The notes: a model not told the origin generated them from the sequence alone. A stretch of DNA of 64,000 bases from Pedobacter riviphilus (GCF_014692875.1 NZ_CP061171.1:4092001-4156000), one strand, 5' to 3'. Shown: positions 33,438-42,055, counted from the stretch's first letter. A program made the numbers and translations.

Positions 33438-33944
33438 TTAAGGCTTCCCCATCTGGTTTTCTACCGTTTTGATAGAAATATTTAGTGCATCGGCGATTTC
33501 CTGATATTTCATCTGGTCGAACCTGCTCAACTGAAATACATTTCTGCATTTTTCGGGCAGCTCGTTTATTGCCGAATGGATATTTTTTTCCAGTTCTGTA
33601 GCCACAATCTCTGTATTTAAGTTTCCTATATCGTTTTTCACAGCATCGGCATAATGAATGTTAAAATTTGATCTTACTTTTTGATGTTTCAAATAATTTA
33701 GGCTTTCGTTATGCACCGAACGGTAGAGAAATGATTTTAAAAACCCATCTGTTTTAAGTTGCGCTCTTTTTGTCCATATGCGCACAAACACGTTTTGAAC
33801 GATCTCTTCAGCATCATCTTTTTCTTTAATTATGGTAAAAGCATAGGCATGCAGGCTTTTGAAATGCTTCAAAAACACTTCGTCGAAAGCCTGTTTATTA
33901 CCGCTTTTAATTAATCCGATAAGATGGGTATCGTTACTCTCCAT
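33438..33944 (-). CDS. ECF RNA polymerase sigma-70 factor, C-terminus cut by a frameshift
   Basis: 168 aa as read. Region 2: AFDEVFLKHFKSLHAYAFTI, DAEEIVQNVFVRIWTKRAQL (-10 recognition helix). Region 4: ELPEKCRNVFQLSRFDQMKY, QEIADALNISIKTVENQMGK (helix-turn-helix). The frame then stops after P. With one extra base after codon 166-167 it would read on as KALKILRLRVVDFLILIF to a stop at 33379-33381. That gives a 188-aa protein whose end lies four bases before the fecR ATG. Bacteroidota ECF factors usually carry such a tail (MGKALKxLRxxL), so the current stop is probably a lesion or a sequencing error. The DNA-binding helices are intact. Head of a sigma-FecR-STN operon. Confidence 0.88.
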   Translation of the reverse strand: MESNDTHLIGLIKSGNKQAFDEVFLKHFKSLHAYAFTIIKEKDDAEEIVQNVFVRIWTKRAQLKTDGFLKSFLYRSVHNESLNYLKHQKVRSNFNIHYADAVKNDIGNLNTEIVATELEKNIHSAINELPEKCRNVFQLSRFDQMKYQEIADALNISIKTVENQMGKP

Positions 33945-33993
33945 AAAGCTAAACCTGCAAGATTTTTAAACCTTACAGATTTGGGGTTAAAAT

Positions 33994-34785
33994 CTAAGTT
34001 GTTAAAATCGATTTCAATTTACGTCTAATTATAATTTCTTTTAAAAAGGCTGGTATAATTTTATCCAACACCAATAAAAAACGATTGGCCAACCCCGGTA
34101 TAATTTCTTTCTTGCCTTTCAGCATACCATCCATGGCTATCTGGGCTACATAATCGGCTTCCAAAATTGTAGCTTTGGCAAAACCTTTCAGCTCATTGTT
34201 CATTACCAATAATTCTGGCTTGGTATTAATTCCGCCAGGACTAAGCAAACTGATGTGCACATTAGTGCCACTTAATTCAAGTTGTAAACAACGGGTAAAA
34301 TAACCTATAAAAGATTTGGTAGCTCCGTAAACCTGTTTTTTTGGAACGATAAAATGTCCACCTAAACTCCCTACATTTAAAATATAGCTTGCCTTACTTT
34401 TATCGATATGGTTTAAAAATAACCGTGTAAGCAAAACCGTATTGGTAATATTAAGCTCGATCTGTGTTCTATAAAAATCGACATTTTTATCTTCAAACCA
34501 GCTCCAGTTTCCTAAGCCTGCATTGTTGATCAAAACATTAACCTCGATCTTGTTTACCTTTAATTTCTCAAATATTTCGGCAGCAGAAGTACTTTTAGTT
34601 AAATCTATTTCGATACAGAATACCTTACTGTTAAAGTTTACACGCAGATAATTTGCTAAATGTTCCAGTCCACTATTGGGCAAAGAGACTAATACCAAGC
34701 CAAGTCCGCGTCTGGCAGATTCGATGGCGAAAGACTTACCCAACCCCTCACTTGCACCGGTAATTAATGCTGTTAATTGTTTCAT
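33994..34785 (-). CDS. Short-chain dehydrogenase/reductase (SDR)
   Basis: 263 aa. Cofactor motif LITGASEGLGKSFAIESARR (TGxxxGxG), NNAG motif VNVLINNAGLGNWSWFEDKN, catalytic S in YILNVGSLGG and YxxxK in VPKKQVYGATKSFIGYFTR. A longer C-terminal part, ending in FLLVLDKIIPAFLKEIIIRR, matches the 'classical' SDRs annotated as DltE/YqjQ-like. It reduces or oxidises a carbonyl or alcohol with NAD(P); substrate unknown. It is on the same strand as the epimerase-like gene at 34928 but separated by 142 bases of AT-rich sequence, so a shared transcript is only possible. Confidence 0.9.
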   Translation of the reverse strand: MKQLTALITGASEGLGKSFAIESARRGLGLVLVSLPNSGLEHLANYLRVNFNSKVFCIEIDLTKSTSAAEIFEKLKVNKIEVNVLINNAGLGNWSWFEDKNVDFYRTQIELNITNTVLLTRLFLNHIDKSKASYILNVGSLGGHFIVPKKQVYGATKSFIGYFTRCLQLELSGTNVHISLLSPGGINTKPELLVMNNELKGFAKATILEADYVAQIAMDGMLKGKKEIIPGLANRFLLVLDKIIPAFLKEIIIRRKLKSILTT

Positions 34786-34927
34786 TTTTATATTTTCTAT
34801 ATATCGTCCCTTTTATAATGGGGATGTAGGAGAACGTCGATTGTATCGACTTTTAATAATCCTATAATCCACATTACAAATGTGGCTCTCAACCACCCTC
34901 GTTACAAACGAGGACGATAATTTTAAC

Positions 34928-35932
34928 CTAATTAGATTTAAAGTGATTAATGGTTTTACCTAAACCTATTGCAAAAGGTGTTATCCGATAATTTAGTTCA
35001 GTAATGGCTTTATTGCTCGAATATTGTTGATTGCATTTCAACCTATCGGCAAACTCTGGCAGAAAAAATGGACTAAGATTAAAGAGTTTCGACTTTAAAT
35101 ATTCAAGCAAACTATACGTTTTAATAATGCTTACGGGAATTTTATACAAATTTCTTTGTTTACCCGTGATCCGTCTTAACATGCCGAAAAACCCATTAAA
35201 AGAAACATCAGCACCACCCAAAATGTATCGTTCGCCATTCCTGCCATATTGCATGGCCGCAATATGCCCATCCACCACATCATCTACAAAAGCATAGTTG
35301 GCAATTGCTTTTCCATCGCCCGGAATAAAATGCCAGGTACCCTTTATATAACCCGTAACCATTTTACTCACCGTATTACTATCCGTAATTGGTCCATCAC
35401 CATATACTCTTGATGGGTTTACAATTACCACGTCCAATCCCTTTTTCACAAATTCTTTCACCTCTAACTCAGCCAGGTATTTTGTACGTTCATAACTGAT
35501 GGGAAAACCAACTGCCCTTGGGTCGTTCTCCGAAATCGGTAAATTTAATGTTGGGCCCCACACACCACAGGTTGAGGTATGCACTACCCTTTCTACGCCT
35601 ACTTTCAATGCACAATTGAGTACATTTCTTGTCCCAATTACATTTACATCGTAGAAATCCTGTTCGTTTCTGCACCACATTTTAGCCATCGCCGCGGTAT
35701 GATAAACCTGATAACAATCTTTCATTGCTTTTTCTAAGCTTTCAGGATTTAAAACATCACCTTTTACAAACTGGATATTTCTGTGCTGAATAAGAAACGG
35801 ATGATTGATATCTCTACAAAGGGCTACTACATCGTAGCCCATTTCTGCCAGGGCAAAACTTAATTTACGGCCGATAAAGCCTGATGCACCCGTAACCAAA
35901 ACCTTAAGGTATTTATTTGCTACTGTTTCCAT
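34928..35932 (-). CDS. NAD-dependent epimerase/dehydratase (3-beta-HSD-like)
   Basis: 334 aa extended SDR. Rossmann motif VLVTGASGFIGRKLSFALAE (GxxGxxG), strand 3 with VKGDVLNPESLEKAMKDCYQ, YHTAAMAKMWCRNEQDFYDV, catalytic region VVHTSTCGVWGP and YxxxK in ISYERTKYLAELEVKEFVKK, then VIVNPSRVYGDGP. The C-terminal part (GERYILGGADVSFNGFFGML) binds substrate. It resembles the 3-beta-hydroxysteroid dehydrogenase/dihydroflavonol reductase-like branch. It begins one base after the stop of the DUF6134-like gene, so the two are co-translated. Substrate unknown. Confidence 0.9.
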   Translation of the reverse strand: METVANKYLKVLVTGASGFIGRKLSFALAEMGYDVVALCRDINHPFLIQHRNIQFVKGDVLNPESLEKAMKDCYQVYHTAAMAKMWCRNEQDFYDVNVIGTRNVLNCALKVGVERVVHTSTCGVWGPTLNLPISENDPRAVGFPISYERTKYLAELEVKEFVKKGLDVVIVNPSRVYGDGPITDSNTVSKMVTGYIKGTWHFIPGDGKAIANYAFVDDVVDGHIAAMQYGRNGERYILGGADVSFNGFFGMLRRITGKQRNLYKIPVSIIKTYSLLEYLKSKLFNLSPFFLPEFADRLKCNQQYSSNKAITELNYRITPFAIGLGKTINHFKSN

Positions 35933-35933
35933 A

Positions 35934-36599
35934 CTAAACCCTTTCCATTCTAATGGTGTACAATGAATGATTTACAACGACCAGTTTGCATATTCCGTTT
36001 TCGAAATAGTAATCGTTATAATTCCCGTCCGGAAGATTGACCCTGTACTGGTGGGCTCCATTTTTTTGAATGGGAATAAAACACTGAAAATTATCTGAAT
36101 AAATTTCGGGGATATTAACTGGTTCTTTAACATATAAAAGCATCATATTATAACTGATGGATTGGGTTATTATACTTGCTTTATCGCCTGTTTTAAGCTG
36201 ATAAACATTATTTACCCAACTTGTTTTCTTAGCTTCTTTGGTATTGCCATTTACCACTCTATTTACATTTGAACTGAGCAGCTTGCCATTCTTAAAATGT
36301 GCCAAATCTTCTGTTTCTACATTAATTTTGATTAGAAATCGGGTTTGAACCTTTGAAGTTATTTTTAGATAAACATCATCTCCCTCATCTTTCTGCTGAA
36401 AATGCATCTGACCAATTACTTCGCCATTGCGCTTAATGTTAAATTTACTTTGCTGTGCAAAAGCCGATGAAAATGAACAGATAAGAAAGAGCACCGAAGC
36501 AACACTTTTTGGATTGATTAGGCTTTTGGAGGAGAATGTTTTGTAGGTTTTTGGAGCAAAATATTTCTTGCAAAGCCAAATAATTAATGCAGGAATCAT
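35934..36599 (-). CDS. DUF6134-like secreted protein
   Basis: 221 aa. The N-terminus is long (MIPALIIWLCKKYFAPKTYK) before a second hydrophobic stretch ASVLFLICSFSSAFAQ that ends like a signal-peptidase site (AFAQ). The first ~25 residues may be untranslated, but no other ATG is near. The mature part (FNIKRNGEVIGQMHFQQKDE, YLKITSKVQTRFLIKINVET, KNGKLLSSNVNRVVNGNTKE, PEIYSDNFQCFIPIQKNGAH) fits the DUF6134 family as I recall it; function unknown. It is the first gene of a pair with the epimerase, and its promoter must lie in the 36600-36938 gap. Confidence 0.65.
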   Translation of the reverse strand: MIPALIIWLCKKYFAPKTYKTFSSKSLINPKSVASVLFLICSFSSAFAQQSKFNIKRNGEVIGQMHFQQKDEGDDVYLKITSKVQTRFLIKINVETEDLAHFKNGKLLSSNVNRVVNGNTKEAKKTSWVNNVYQLKTGDKASIITQSISYNMMLLYVKEPVNIPEIYSDNFQCFIPIQKNGAHQYRVNLPDGNYNDYYFENGICKLVVVNHSLYTIRMERV

Positions 36600-36938
36600 A
36601 GTTATCTCTATTTGTTATTTAGAGCTAATACAACTCACAGGAAATTTACCCCTACGTGGATTTTATTTTTTTTTAAAACATTTAATTGGCTTTGGAAAGG
36701 AGTGCCTTTATTTCTTACACAGGCCCAAGTTACCTAAACCTGATGGTAGCGACAGCCCCGAAGCATGAGGGCTACAGCGTACAGCAGGGCGAACATCAAA
36801 ATAAATGCAGGCCTTGCTTTACAAAACCTCTCTCTATCCAAGTTAGTGGTTAAACGCAGAAACTACATCTCCCTCTCCTTGAGAAGAGGGCTCTAAGAGA
36901 TAGATGATAAAGCAAAAAAGCGTAGATAGGGTGAGGGT
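36600..36938. other. Gap with GC-rich repeat fragments
   Basis: The divergent end (36600-36680) is AT-rich and suits a promoter. At 36740-36800 there is CCTGATGGTAGCGACAGCCC ... AGCATGAGGGCTACAGCG ... ACAGCAGGGC, related to the element at 5985-6100. Near 36870 CTCCCTCTCC and AGAAGAGGGC suggest another short repeat. No gene seen. Confidence 0.45.
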
Positions 36939-37211
36939 TTATTCTGTAGCAGGTTTTTTCTCCTCTTCATCTACCGGAACTTCTACTGTTGGATCGGTAA
37001 TGATTTCTGCATTGCCATCGTTATCTTTTTTGGCAAATAAAATTGGATATAACAGCCACAACGCACCAATAATAATCAGCACGCCCGCCAGCATTTGAAA
37101 ATAGATACTTCCTTTTACCTCATTTGCATCTAAAATCTTGTAGGCGATAAAAGAAAGTACGCCAGCGATGAGGATGAAAACGGCTTTCTGCAATTTTAAG
37201 AGCTTAATCAT
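36939..37211 (-). CDS. Small two-helix membrane protein
   Basis: 90 aa. Two hydrophobic helices (AVFILIAGVLSFIAYKILDA and FQMLAGVLIIIGALWLLYPI) followed by an acidic cytosolic tail ending PVDEEEKKPATE. No family recognised. Its ATG overlaps the stop of the 62-aa gene (ATGA at 37208-37211), so the two are coupled. Both lie between DUF6134 and ileS, on the opposite strand to ileS. Confidence 0.65.
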   Translation of the reverse strand: MIKLLKLQKAVFILIAGVLSFIAYKILDANEVKGSIYFQMLAGVLIIIGALWLLYPILFAKKDNDGNAEIITDPTVEVPVDEEEKKPATE

Positions 37212-37396
37212 GGGTTCTTTCTTTTAAGTGTAACAATATGTACTAAAACAAAGATGAGCCCGATTAGTTCGAGCAGGCCGCAGAAATAAAATGCATAAAG
37301 TACAAAATCGCGGTTTGCCGGACTGATCACCGCAACAATTGGCAGCGCAATTACGGCCACAATCATCAATGCAAGCCCGATATTAAATAATTTCAC
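37208..37396 (-). CDS. Small two-helix membrane protein
   Basis: 62 aa, almost entirely two helices (LALMIVAVIALPIVAVISPA and FVLYAFYFCGLLELIGLIFV, closing VHIVTLKRKNP). No known domain. It overlaps the next gene by four bases and is divergent from ileS, 81 bases away, so its promoter overlaps the ileS upstream region. I recall a similar pair near ileS in related genomes but cannot support a function. Confidence 0.6.
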   Translation of the reverse strand: MKLFNIGLALMIVAVIALPIVAVISPANRDFVLYAFYFCGLLELIGLIFVLVHIVTLKRKNP

Positions 37397-37442
37397 GTTA
37401 AAAGTATTTACATCAAAACTACCAAAATTCAGGCAAATCTGT

Positions 37443-37450
37443 TAACTTTG
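37443..37450 (+). promoter_or_regulatory. Putative -7 box of the ileS promoter
   Basis: TAACTTTG matches TAnnTTTG, 27 bases before the ATG at 37478. No T-box or attenuator-like structure is seen in the very short leader. Confidence 0.5.
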
Positions 37451-37477
37451 CAACCTTTAATTTTTTGAGGTACTTGA

Positions 37478-40400
37478 TTGATGTATAGCGAATTTAAACA
37501 ATTGGAACTTGCCAAAATAGGGCAAGAAATACTGGATTTTTGGAAAAAGGAAAATATCTTTGAAAAAAGTATTTCATCCCGTCCTAAATCTAATCCGTTT
37601 ACTTTTTACGAAGGACCACCGTCTGCAAATGGCATGCCGGGCATCCACCACGTAATGGCGCGTGCAATTAAGGATATTTTTTGCCGCTATAAAACAATTA
37701 AGGGTTATCAGGTTAAAAGAAAAGCTGGCTGGGATACCCATGGTTTACCTGTTGAGCTTGGCACTGAAAAGGAATTAGGAATTACTAAAGAAGATATTGG
37801 TAGAACTATTTCTATTGAAGACTATAACGAAGCCTGTAAAAAAACAGTAATGCGCTACACTGACGTGTGGAACGACCTGACTGAAAAAATGGGCTATTGG
37901 GTAGATATGGATGATCCATATATTACCTACAAATCGAAATATATGGAGTCGGTTTGGTGGCTTCTGAAACAGATTTACGATAAAGGGTTAATCTATAAAG
38001 GTTACACGATCCAGCCCTATTCTCCAAAAGCCGGGACAGGATTGAGCTCGCATGAGGTAAACCAGCCTGGAGCTTACCGGGATGTTACAGACACAACGAT
38101 TGTTGCTCAATTTAAAGCACTAGCCGATACGCTACCAAGTTTCTTACAGGGATTTGATGATATTTATTTATTGGCCTGGACAACAACACCCTGGACTTTA
38201 CCATCAAACACGGCTTTAACGGTTGGACCAAAAATTGACTATGTTTTAATCAAAACGTTTAACCAATATACATTCTTGCCAACAAATGTAATTTTGGCAA
38301 AAAACCTGGTTGGAAAGCAGTTTAGTAAAACTTTCTTCGAAAGCAATGAAGTTGAAGATTTTACAAATTTTAAAGCGGGCGATAAAAAAATCCCTTATCA
38401 GATACTTGCCGAATGCAAAGGAAGTGAGTTGGTTGGAATTAAATATGAACAACTATTAACTTATGTATTGCCATATCAAAATGCTGAAAACGCATTTAGA
38501 GTAATTTCCGGAGATTTCGTAACTACTGAAGATGGTACTGGTATTGTTCATACTGCCCCTACTTTTGGTGCAGATGATGCTAAAGTAGCTAAAGAGGCCA
38601 TTCCGGAAGTACCGCCAATGTTGGTATTAGATGAGAATGATACCCCCGTTCCATTAGTAGATTTACAGGGTAAATTCACTAAACATGTTGGTCCTTTTGC
38701 AGGCAAATATGTGAAGAACGAATATTACAATGCTGGCGAAGCACCTGAAAAATCGGTTGATGTAGAAATTGCTATTTTATTAAAAGAAGAGAACAAAGCT
38801 TTTAAAGTAGAAAAGTATGTTCACAGTTACCCACACAGCTGGAGAACTGATGAGCCACTTTTATATTATCCTTTAGATTCGTGGTTTATTAAAGTTACGG
38901 ATGTTAAAGACAGAATGTTCGACCTTAATGAAACCATTAACTGGAAACCAAAATCAACTGGTGAAGGGCGTTTTGGAAACTGGCTAAAAAACGCTAACGA
39001 TTGGAATTTATCACGTTCGAGATACTGGGGAATTCCTTTGCCGATCTGGAGAACTGAAGATAAAAAAGAGGAAGTGTTAATTGGTTCTGTTGAGGAACTT
39101 TATAACGCCATTGAAAAATCTATAGCAGCAGGTTTCCAGAAAGAAAATCCTTTTAAGGGATTTGAAATCGGGAACATGTCTGAAGAGAACTATGATTTGA
39201 TCGACTTACATAAAAATGTGGTCGATAAGATTGTTTTGGTATCTCCATCAGGCAAACCGATGAGCCGCGAAAGTGATTTAATTGATGTTTGGTTCGACTC
39301 TGGTGCTATGCCTTATGCGCAGTGGCACTATCCTTTTGAAAACAAAGAAACCATCGACGGAAATGAAGATTTTCCGGCAGATTTTATTGCAGAAGGTGTA
39401 GACCAAACCCGTGGCTGGTTTTATACCCTGCATGCGATCTCTACATTGGTTTTTGATAAAGTAGCGTACAAGAATGTAGTGTCGAATGGACTGGTACTAG
39501 ACAAAAACGGACAAAAAATGTCTAAACGTTTGGGTAATGCTGCTGATCCATTCCAAACCATTAATGAATATGGTGCTGATGCAACGCGTTGGTACATGAT
39601 TTCTAATGCAAATCCTTGGGATAACCTAAAATTTGATATTGATGGAATTGCTGAAGTGCGCCGTAAATTCTTCGGAACACTTTACAACACCTACGCTTTC
39701 TTTGCCCTGTATGCCAATATCGATAAATTCGAGATCGATAAAAACAACCTGAGCAAAGTTGAAGACAGGACGGAATTAGACCGCTGGATTTTATCGTTAT
39801 TGCAAACCTTAATCAACGAAGTTGATGAAAGTTACAATACTTACGAACCAACGAAAGCTACCCGCGCTATTCAGGCTTTTGTTGATGAACATTTGAGTAA
39901 CTGGTACATCAGGTTAAGCCGCCGTCGTTTCTGGAAAGGCGAAATGACTGATGATAAACGTGCAGCTTACGAAACATTATATACTTGTTTAGAAACCTTA
40001 GCACAGTTGATGAGTCCGGTTGCGCCTTTCTTTGCCGACTGGTTATACAGAAACTTAACGATTACCGATGCGCATGCGGAACAATCTGTCCACTTAACCT
40101 TATGGAAAGAGGCTGACCAAAGTTTGATTGATACCGATTTGAATGAGCGTATGGTTTACGCCCAGGATATTTCATCGATGGTTTTATCGCTGCGTAAAAA
40201 ATCGGGCATCAACGTGCGTCAACCACTTGAGAAAATCTTAATCCCATCTTTAAGTGGTGATTTCGAACAAAAAATCTCAAAAGTGGCCGATTATATCCTT
40301 TCTGAAACAAATGTAAAACATATCGAGTTCATTACCGATACACATGGCATTGTGAAGAAAAAGCTGAAACCGAACTTTAAATCGTTGGGTAAAAAAGTTG

Positions 40401-40882
40401 GAAAAGATATGAGCCTGGTTAAAGCGGCTTTAGAAAATTCAAATCAGGATGATATCCAGCGTTTAGAAAATGATGGCTTCATCATCGTAGTTGGCAATAA
40501 TGGTGAAGAATTTACCATCAATTTAAATGATGATGTAGAAGTTTTTGCGGAAGATATTCCCGGATGGCAGGTAACCAACCTGGGCAGCTTAACCGTTGCT
40601 TTGGATGTTACCATTACCGAAGAGCTGAAACAGGAAGGTATTTCGCGCGAACTGGTTAACCGTATCCAAAATTTAAGGAAAGAATTAAATTTTGAGGTGA
40701 CCGATAGGATTAAAGTTTCGTTACAAAATGATAACTTGGTGGCCGATGCAGTTGCAAAAAACAAGGGTTACATTTGCGCCGAAATATTAGCCGACGAATT
40801 TGAATTAACAGATACTGTAAATAATGCAAACAAAATCGTGATTGATGATGTTGAGTTAAGCATTTCAGTAACTAAAATATAA
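37478..40882 (+). CDS. ileS: Isoleucyl-tRNA synthetase, type 2, with a GIHH signature motif
   Basis: 1134 aa (two adjacent ATGs; 37481 may be the real start). Charges tRNA-Ile with isoleucine. Class I core: FTFYEGPPSANGMPGIHHVM, then KTIKGYQVKRKAGWDTHGLP. Editing domain follows, with YLLAWTTTPWTLPSNTALTV and GDFVTTEDGTGIVHTAPTFG. Then EGVDQTRGWFYTLHAISTLV and KMSKR near residue 680 (KNGQKMSKRLGN). The helical anticodon-binding domain has LDRWILSLLQTLINEVDESY and HLSNWYIRLSRRRFWKGEM. The length and the long C-terminal extension mark the eukaryote-like IleRS2 type, which is known to resist mupirocin. The canonical HxGH is replaced by G-I-H-H at residues 55-58. It heads an operon with a DksA-like gene and lspA. 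Confidence 0.96.
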   Translation: MMYSEFKQLELAKIGQEILDFWKKENIFEKSISSRPKSNPFTFYEGPPSANGMPGIHHVMARAIKDIFCRYKTIKGYQVKRKAGWDTHGLPVELGTEKELGITKEDIGRTISIEDYNEACKKTVMRYTDVWNDLTEKMGYWVDMDDPYITYKSKYMESVWWLLKQIYDKGLIYKGYTIQPYSPKAGTGLSSHEVNQPGAYRDVTDTTIVAQFKALADTLPSFLQGFDDIYLLAWTTTPWTLPSNTALTVGPKIDYVLIKTFNQYTFLPTNVILAKNLVGKQFSKTFFESNEVEDFTNFKAGDKKIPYQILAECKGSELVGIKYEQLLTYVLPYQNAENAFRVISGDFVTTEDGTGIVHTAPTFGADDAKVAKEAIPEVPPMLVLDENDTPVPLVDLQGKFTKHVGPFAGKYVKNEYYNAGEAPEKSVDVEIAILLKEENKAFKVEKYVHSYPHSWRTDEPLLYYPLDSWFIKVTDVKDRMFDLNETINWKPKSTGEGRFGNWLKNANDWNLSRSRYWGIPLPIWRTEDKKEEVLIGSVEELYNAIEKSIAAGFQKENPFKGFEIGNMSEENYDLIDLHKNVVDKIVLVSPSGKPMSRESDLIDVWFDSGAMPYAQWHYPFENKETIDGNEDFPADFIAEGVDQTRGWFYTLHAISTLVFDKVAYKNVVSNGLVLDKNGQKMSKRLGNAADPFQTINEYGADATRWYMISNANPWDNLKFDIDGIAEVRRKFFGTLYNTYAFFALYANIDKFEIDKNNLSKVEDRTELDRWILSLLQTLINEVDESYNTYEPTKATRAIQAFVDEHLSNWYIRLSRRRFWKGEMTDDKRAAYETLYTCLETLAQLMSPVAPFFADWLYRNLTITDAHAEQSVHLTLWKEADQSLIDTDLNERMVYAQDISSMVLSLRKKSGINVRQPLEKILIPSLSGDFEQKISKVADYILSETNVKHIEFITDTHGIVKKKLKPNFKSLGKKVGKDMSLVKAALENSNQDDIQRLENDGFIIVVGNNGEEFTINLNDDVEVFAEDIPGWQVTNLGSLTVALDVTITEELKQEGISRELVNRIQNLRKELNFEVTDRIKVSLQNDNLVADAVAKNKGYICAEILADEFELTDTVNNANKIVIDDVELSISVTKI

Positions 40883-40912
40883 ATCCATATATTAGAAAAT
40901 TAGAAAAAGAAC

Positions 40913-41296
40913 ATGGAAAACAGCAACAAAACACGCTACTCAGACAGTGAATTACAAGAATTTAAAGAATTAATTCAAGATAAATTACGCATGGCGAAAG
41001 AGGAACTGAACTCTTTAACCACTTCTTTAAGTAATCCAAATGCCAATGGAACAGAAGATACTTCAGGTGCATACAAAACCTTAGAAGACGGTTCTGCAAC
41101 AATGGAAAAAGAGCAAATCAATCAATTAGCTGCCCGTCAGAAAAAATTTATTGATAACCTGGAGAATGCTTTAGTGCGTATTGAGAACAAAACTTATGGT
41201 ATTTGCCGTGAAACAGGTAAATTAATTCAAAAAGAGCGTTTACGTGCTGTACCTCATGCAACGTTAAGCATGGAAGCTAAATTAAAGCAAAGTTAA
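40913..41296 (+). CDS. TraR/DksA-family protein lacking most zinc ligands
   Basis: 127 aa. Long N-terminal coiled coil (SDSELQEFKELIQDKLRMAK, EELNSLTTSLSNPNANGTED), a second helix (QLAARQKKFIDNLENALVRI) and a C-terminal module YGICRETGKLIQKERLRAVP with HATLSMEAK. In classical DksA/TraR this is a four-cysteine zinc finger (CxxC ... CxxC); here only one Cys remains. Bacteroidota commonly carry such Cys-poor relatives next to ileS and lspA. Expected to bind RNA polymerase; effect on transcription not proven. The stop TAA overlaps the ATG of lspA by one base (TAATG at 41294-41298). Confidence 0.9.
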   Translation: MENSNKTRYSDSELQEFKELIQDKLRMAKEELNSLTTSLSNPNANGTEDTSGAYKTLEDGSATMEKEQINQLAARQKKFIDNLENALVRIENKTYGICRETGKLIQKERLRAVPHATLSMEAKLKQS

Positions 41297-41898
41297 TGAA
41301 AGGCTATACAAAACCTTTAATTGTTATCTTTTTAGTTTTACTGGCCGACCAGCTGGTTAAAACCTGGGTTAAAACACATATGTACCTTGGCCAGGAGTTT
41401 CATATCATTGGTAAATGGTTTATCATCCATTTTACCGAAAATAATGGGATGGCTTTTGGGATGGAGTTTGGTGGCGAATTTGGTAAATTAGCTTTATCAC
41501 TTTTTCGTATTGCCGCCGTTGCAGGAATTGGTTATGGCTTACATTATCTAATTAAGCATAAATATCACCGGGGTTTAATTCTAAATGTTGCACTGATCTT
41601 TTCTGGCGCACTTGGAAACATTATAGATTCTGTATTTTACGGAAAGATTTATGGTTACGAAAGCTGGTTTCATGGGCGTGTGGTAGATATGTTCTACTTT
41701 CCAATTGCAGAAGGCCACTTCCCTACTTGGGTACCAATTTGGGGAGGCGAAGAGTTTGTTTTTTTCAGACCTGTTTTTAACCTTGCAGATGCTGCCATTT
41801 CAGTTGGCGTGATACTCATCCTCATTTTCCAGAAAAACTACTTTAAAGAAGATGTAAAGGATGATGTAAGCATCAACAGTGAGATTGTAGAAGATTAA
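41296..41898 (+). CDS. lspA: Lipoprotein signal peptidase II
   Basis: 200 aa, four membrane helices. It cleaves the signal peptide of prolipoproteins at the modified cysteine in the inner membrane. Landmarks: LIVIFLVLLADQLVKTWVKT, IIHFTENNGMAFGMEFG, LIFSGALGNIIDSVFYGK, catalytic Asp in GRVVDMFYFP and in FRPVFNLADAAISVGV. The long segment between the two catalytic motifs (GHFPTWVPIWGGEEF) is normal for Bacteroidota. Coupled to the DksA-like gene; same-strand operon with ileS. A terminator follows at 41957. Clients in this window would include the FKBP lipoproteins. Confidence 0.95.
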   Translation: MKGYTKPLIVIFLVLLADQLVKTWVKTHMYLGQEFHIIGKWFIIHFTENNGMAFGMEFGGEFGKLALSLFRIAAVAGIGYGLHYLIKHKYHRGLILNVALIFSGALGNIIDSVFYGKIYGYESWFHGRVVDMFYFPIAEGHFPTWVPIWGGEEFVFFRPVFNLADAAISVGVILILIFQKNYFKEDVKDDVSINSEIVED

Positions 41899-41906
41899 AT
41901 TTTGCG

Positions 41907-41940
41907 TCTCGTCATGCTGAACTTGATTCAGCATCTTAAA
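41907..41940. repeat. REP-type repeat (GTCATGCTGAAC family), copy 1
   Basis: CGTCATGCTGAACTTGATTC AGCATCTT contains a GCTGAA ... TTCAGC hairpin. Related copies occur at 43017-43110 and, with both halves as an inverted pair, at 50211-50290. Confidence 0.65.
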
Positions 41941-41956
41941 CGTTTGAAATATACAA

Positions 41957-41988
41957 ACCCATTTCTTAACTGAAATGGGCTTTTTTTT
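41957..41988 (+). terminator. Rho-independent terminator of the ileS-lspA operon
   Basis: CCCATTTC (41958-41965), loop TTAACT, GAAATGGG (41972-41979), then C and TTTTTTTT. Located 60 bases past the lspA stop. Confidence 0.85.
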
Positions 41989-42055
41989 GTAAGATTATTA
42001 CTGAAATTTGATTCCTGCTGTTATTTTGAACGCAGTGAAGAATATACCTATCTAT

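Noticed and set aside
36568..36768. 66-aa frame between the DUF6134-like and small membrane genes
   Set aside because: It overlaps the divergent promoter region and the repeat element and has no protein-like composition.
37397..37477. T-box or other riboswitch upstream of ileS
   Set aside because: The leader after the -7 box is about 20 bases, too short for a T-box, and no terminator/antiterminator is seen.
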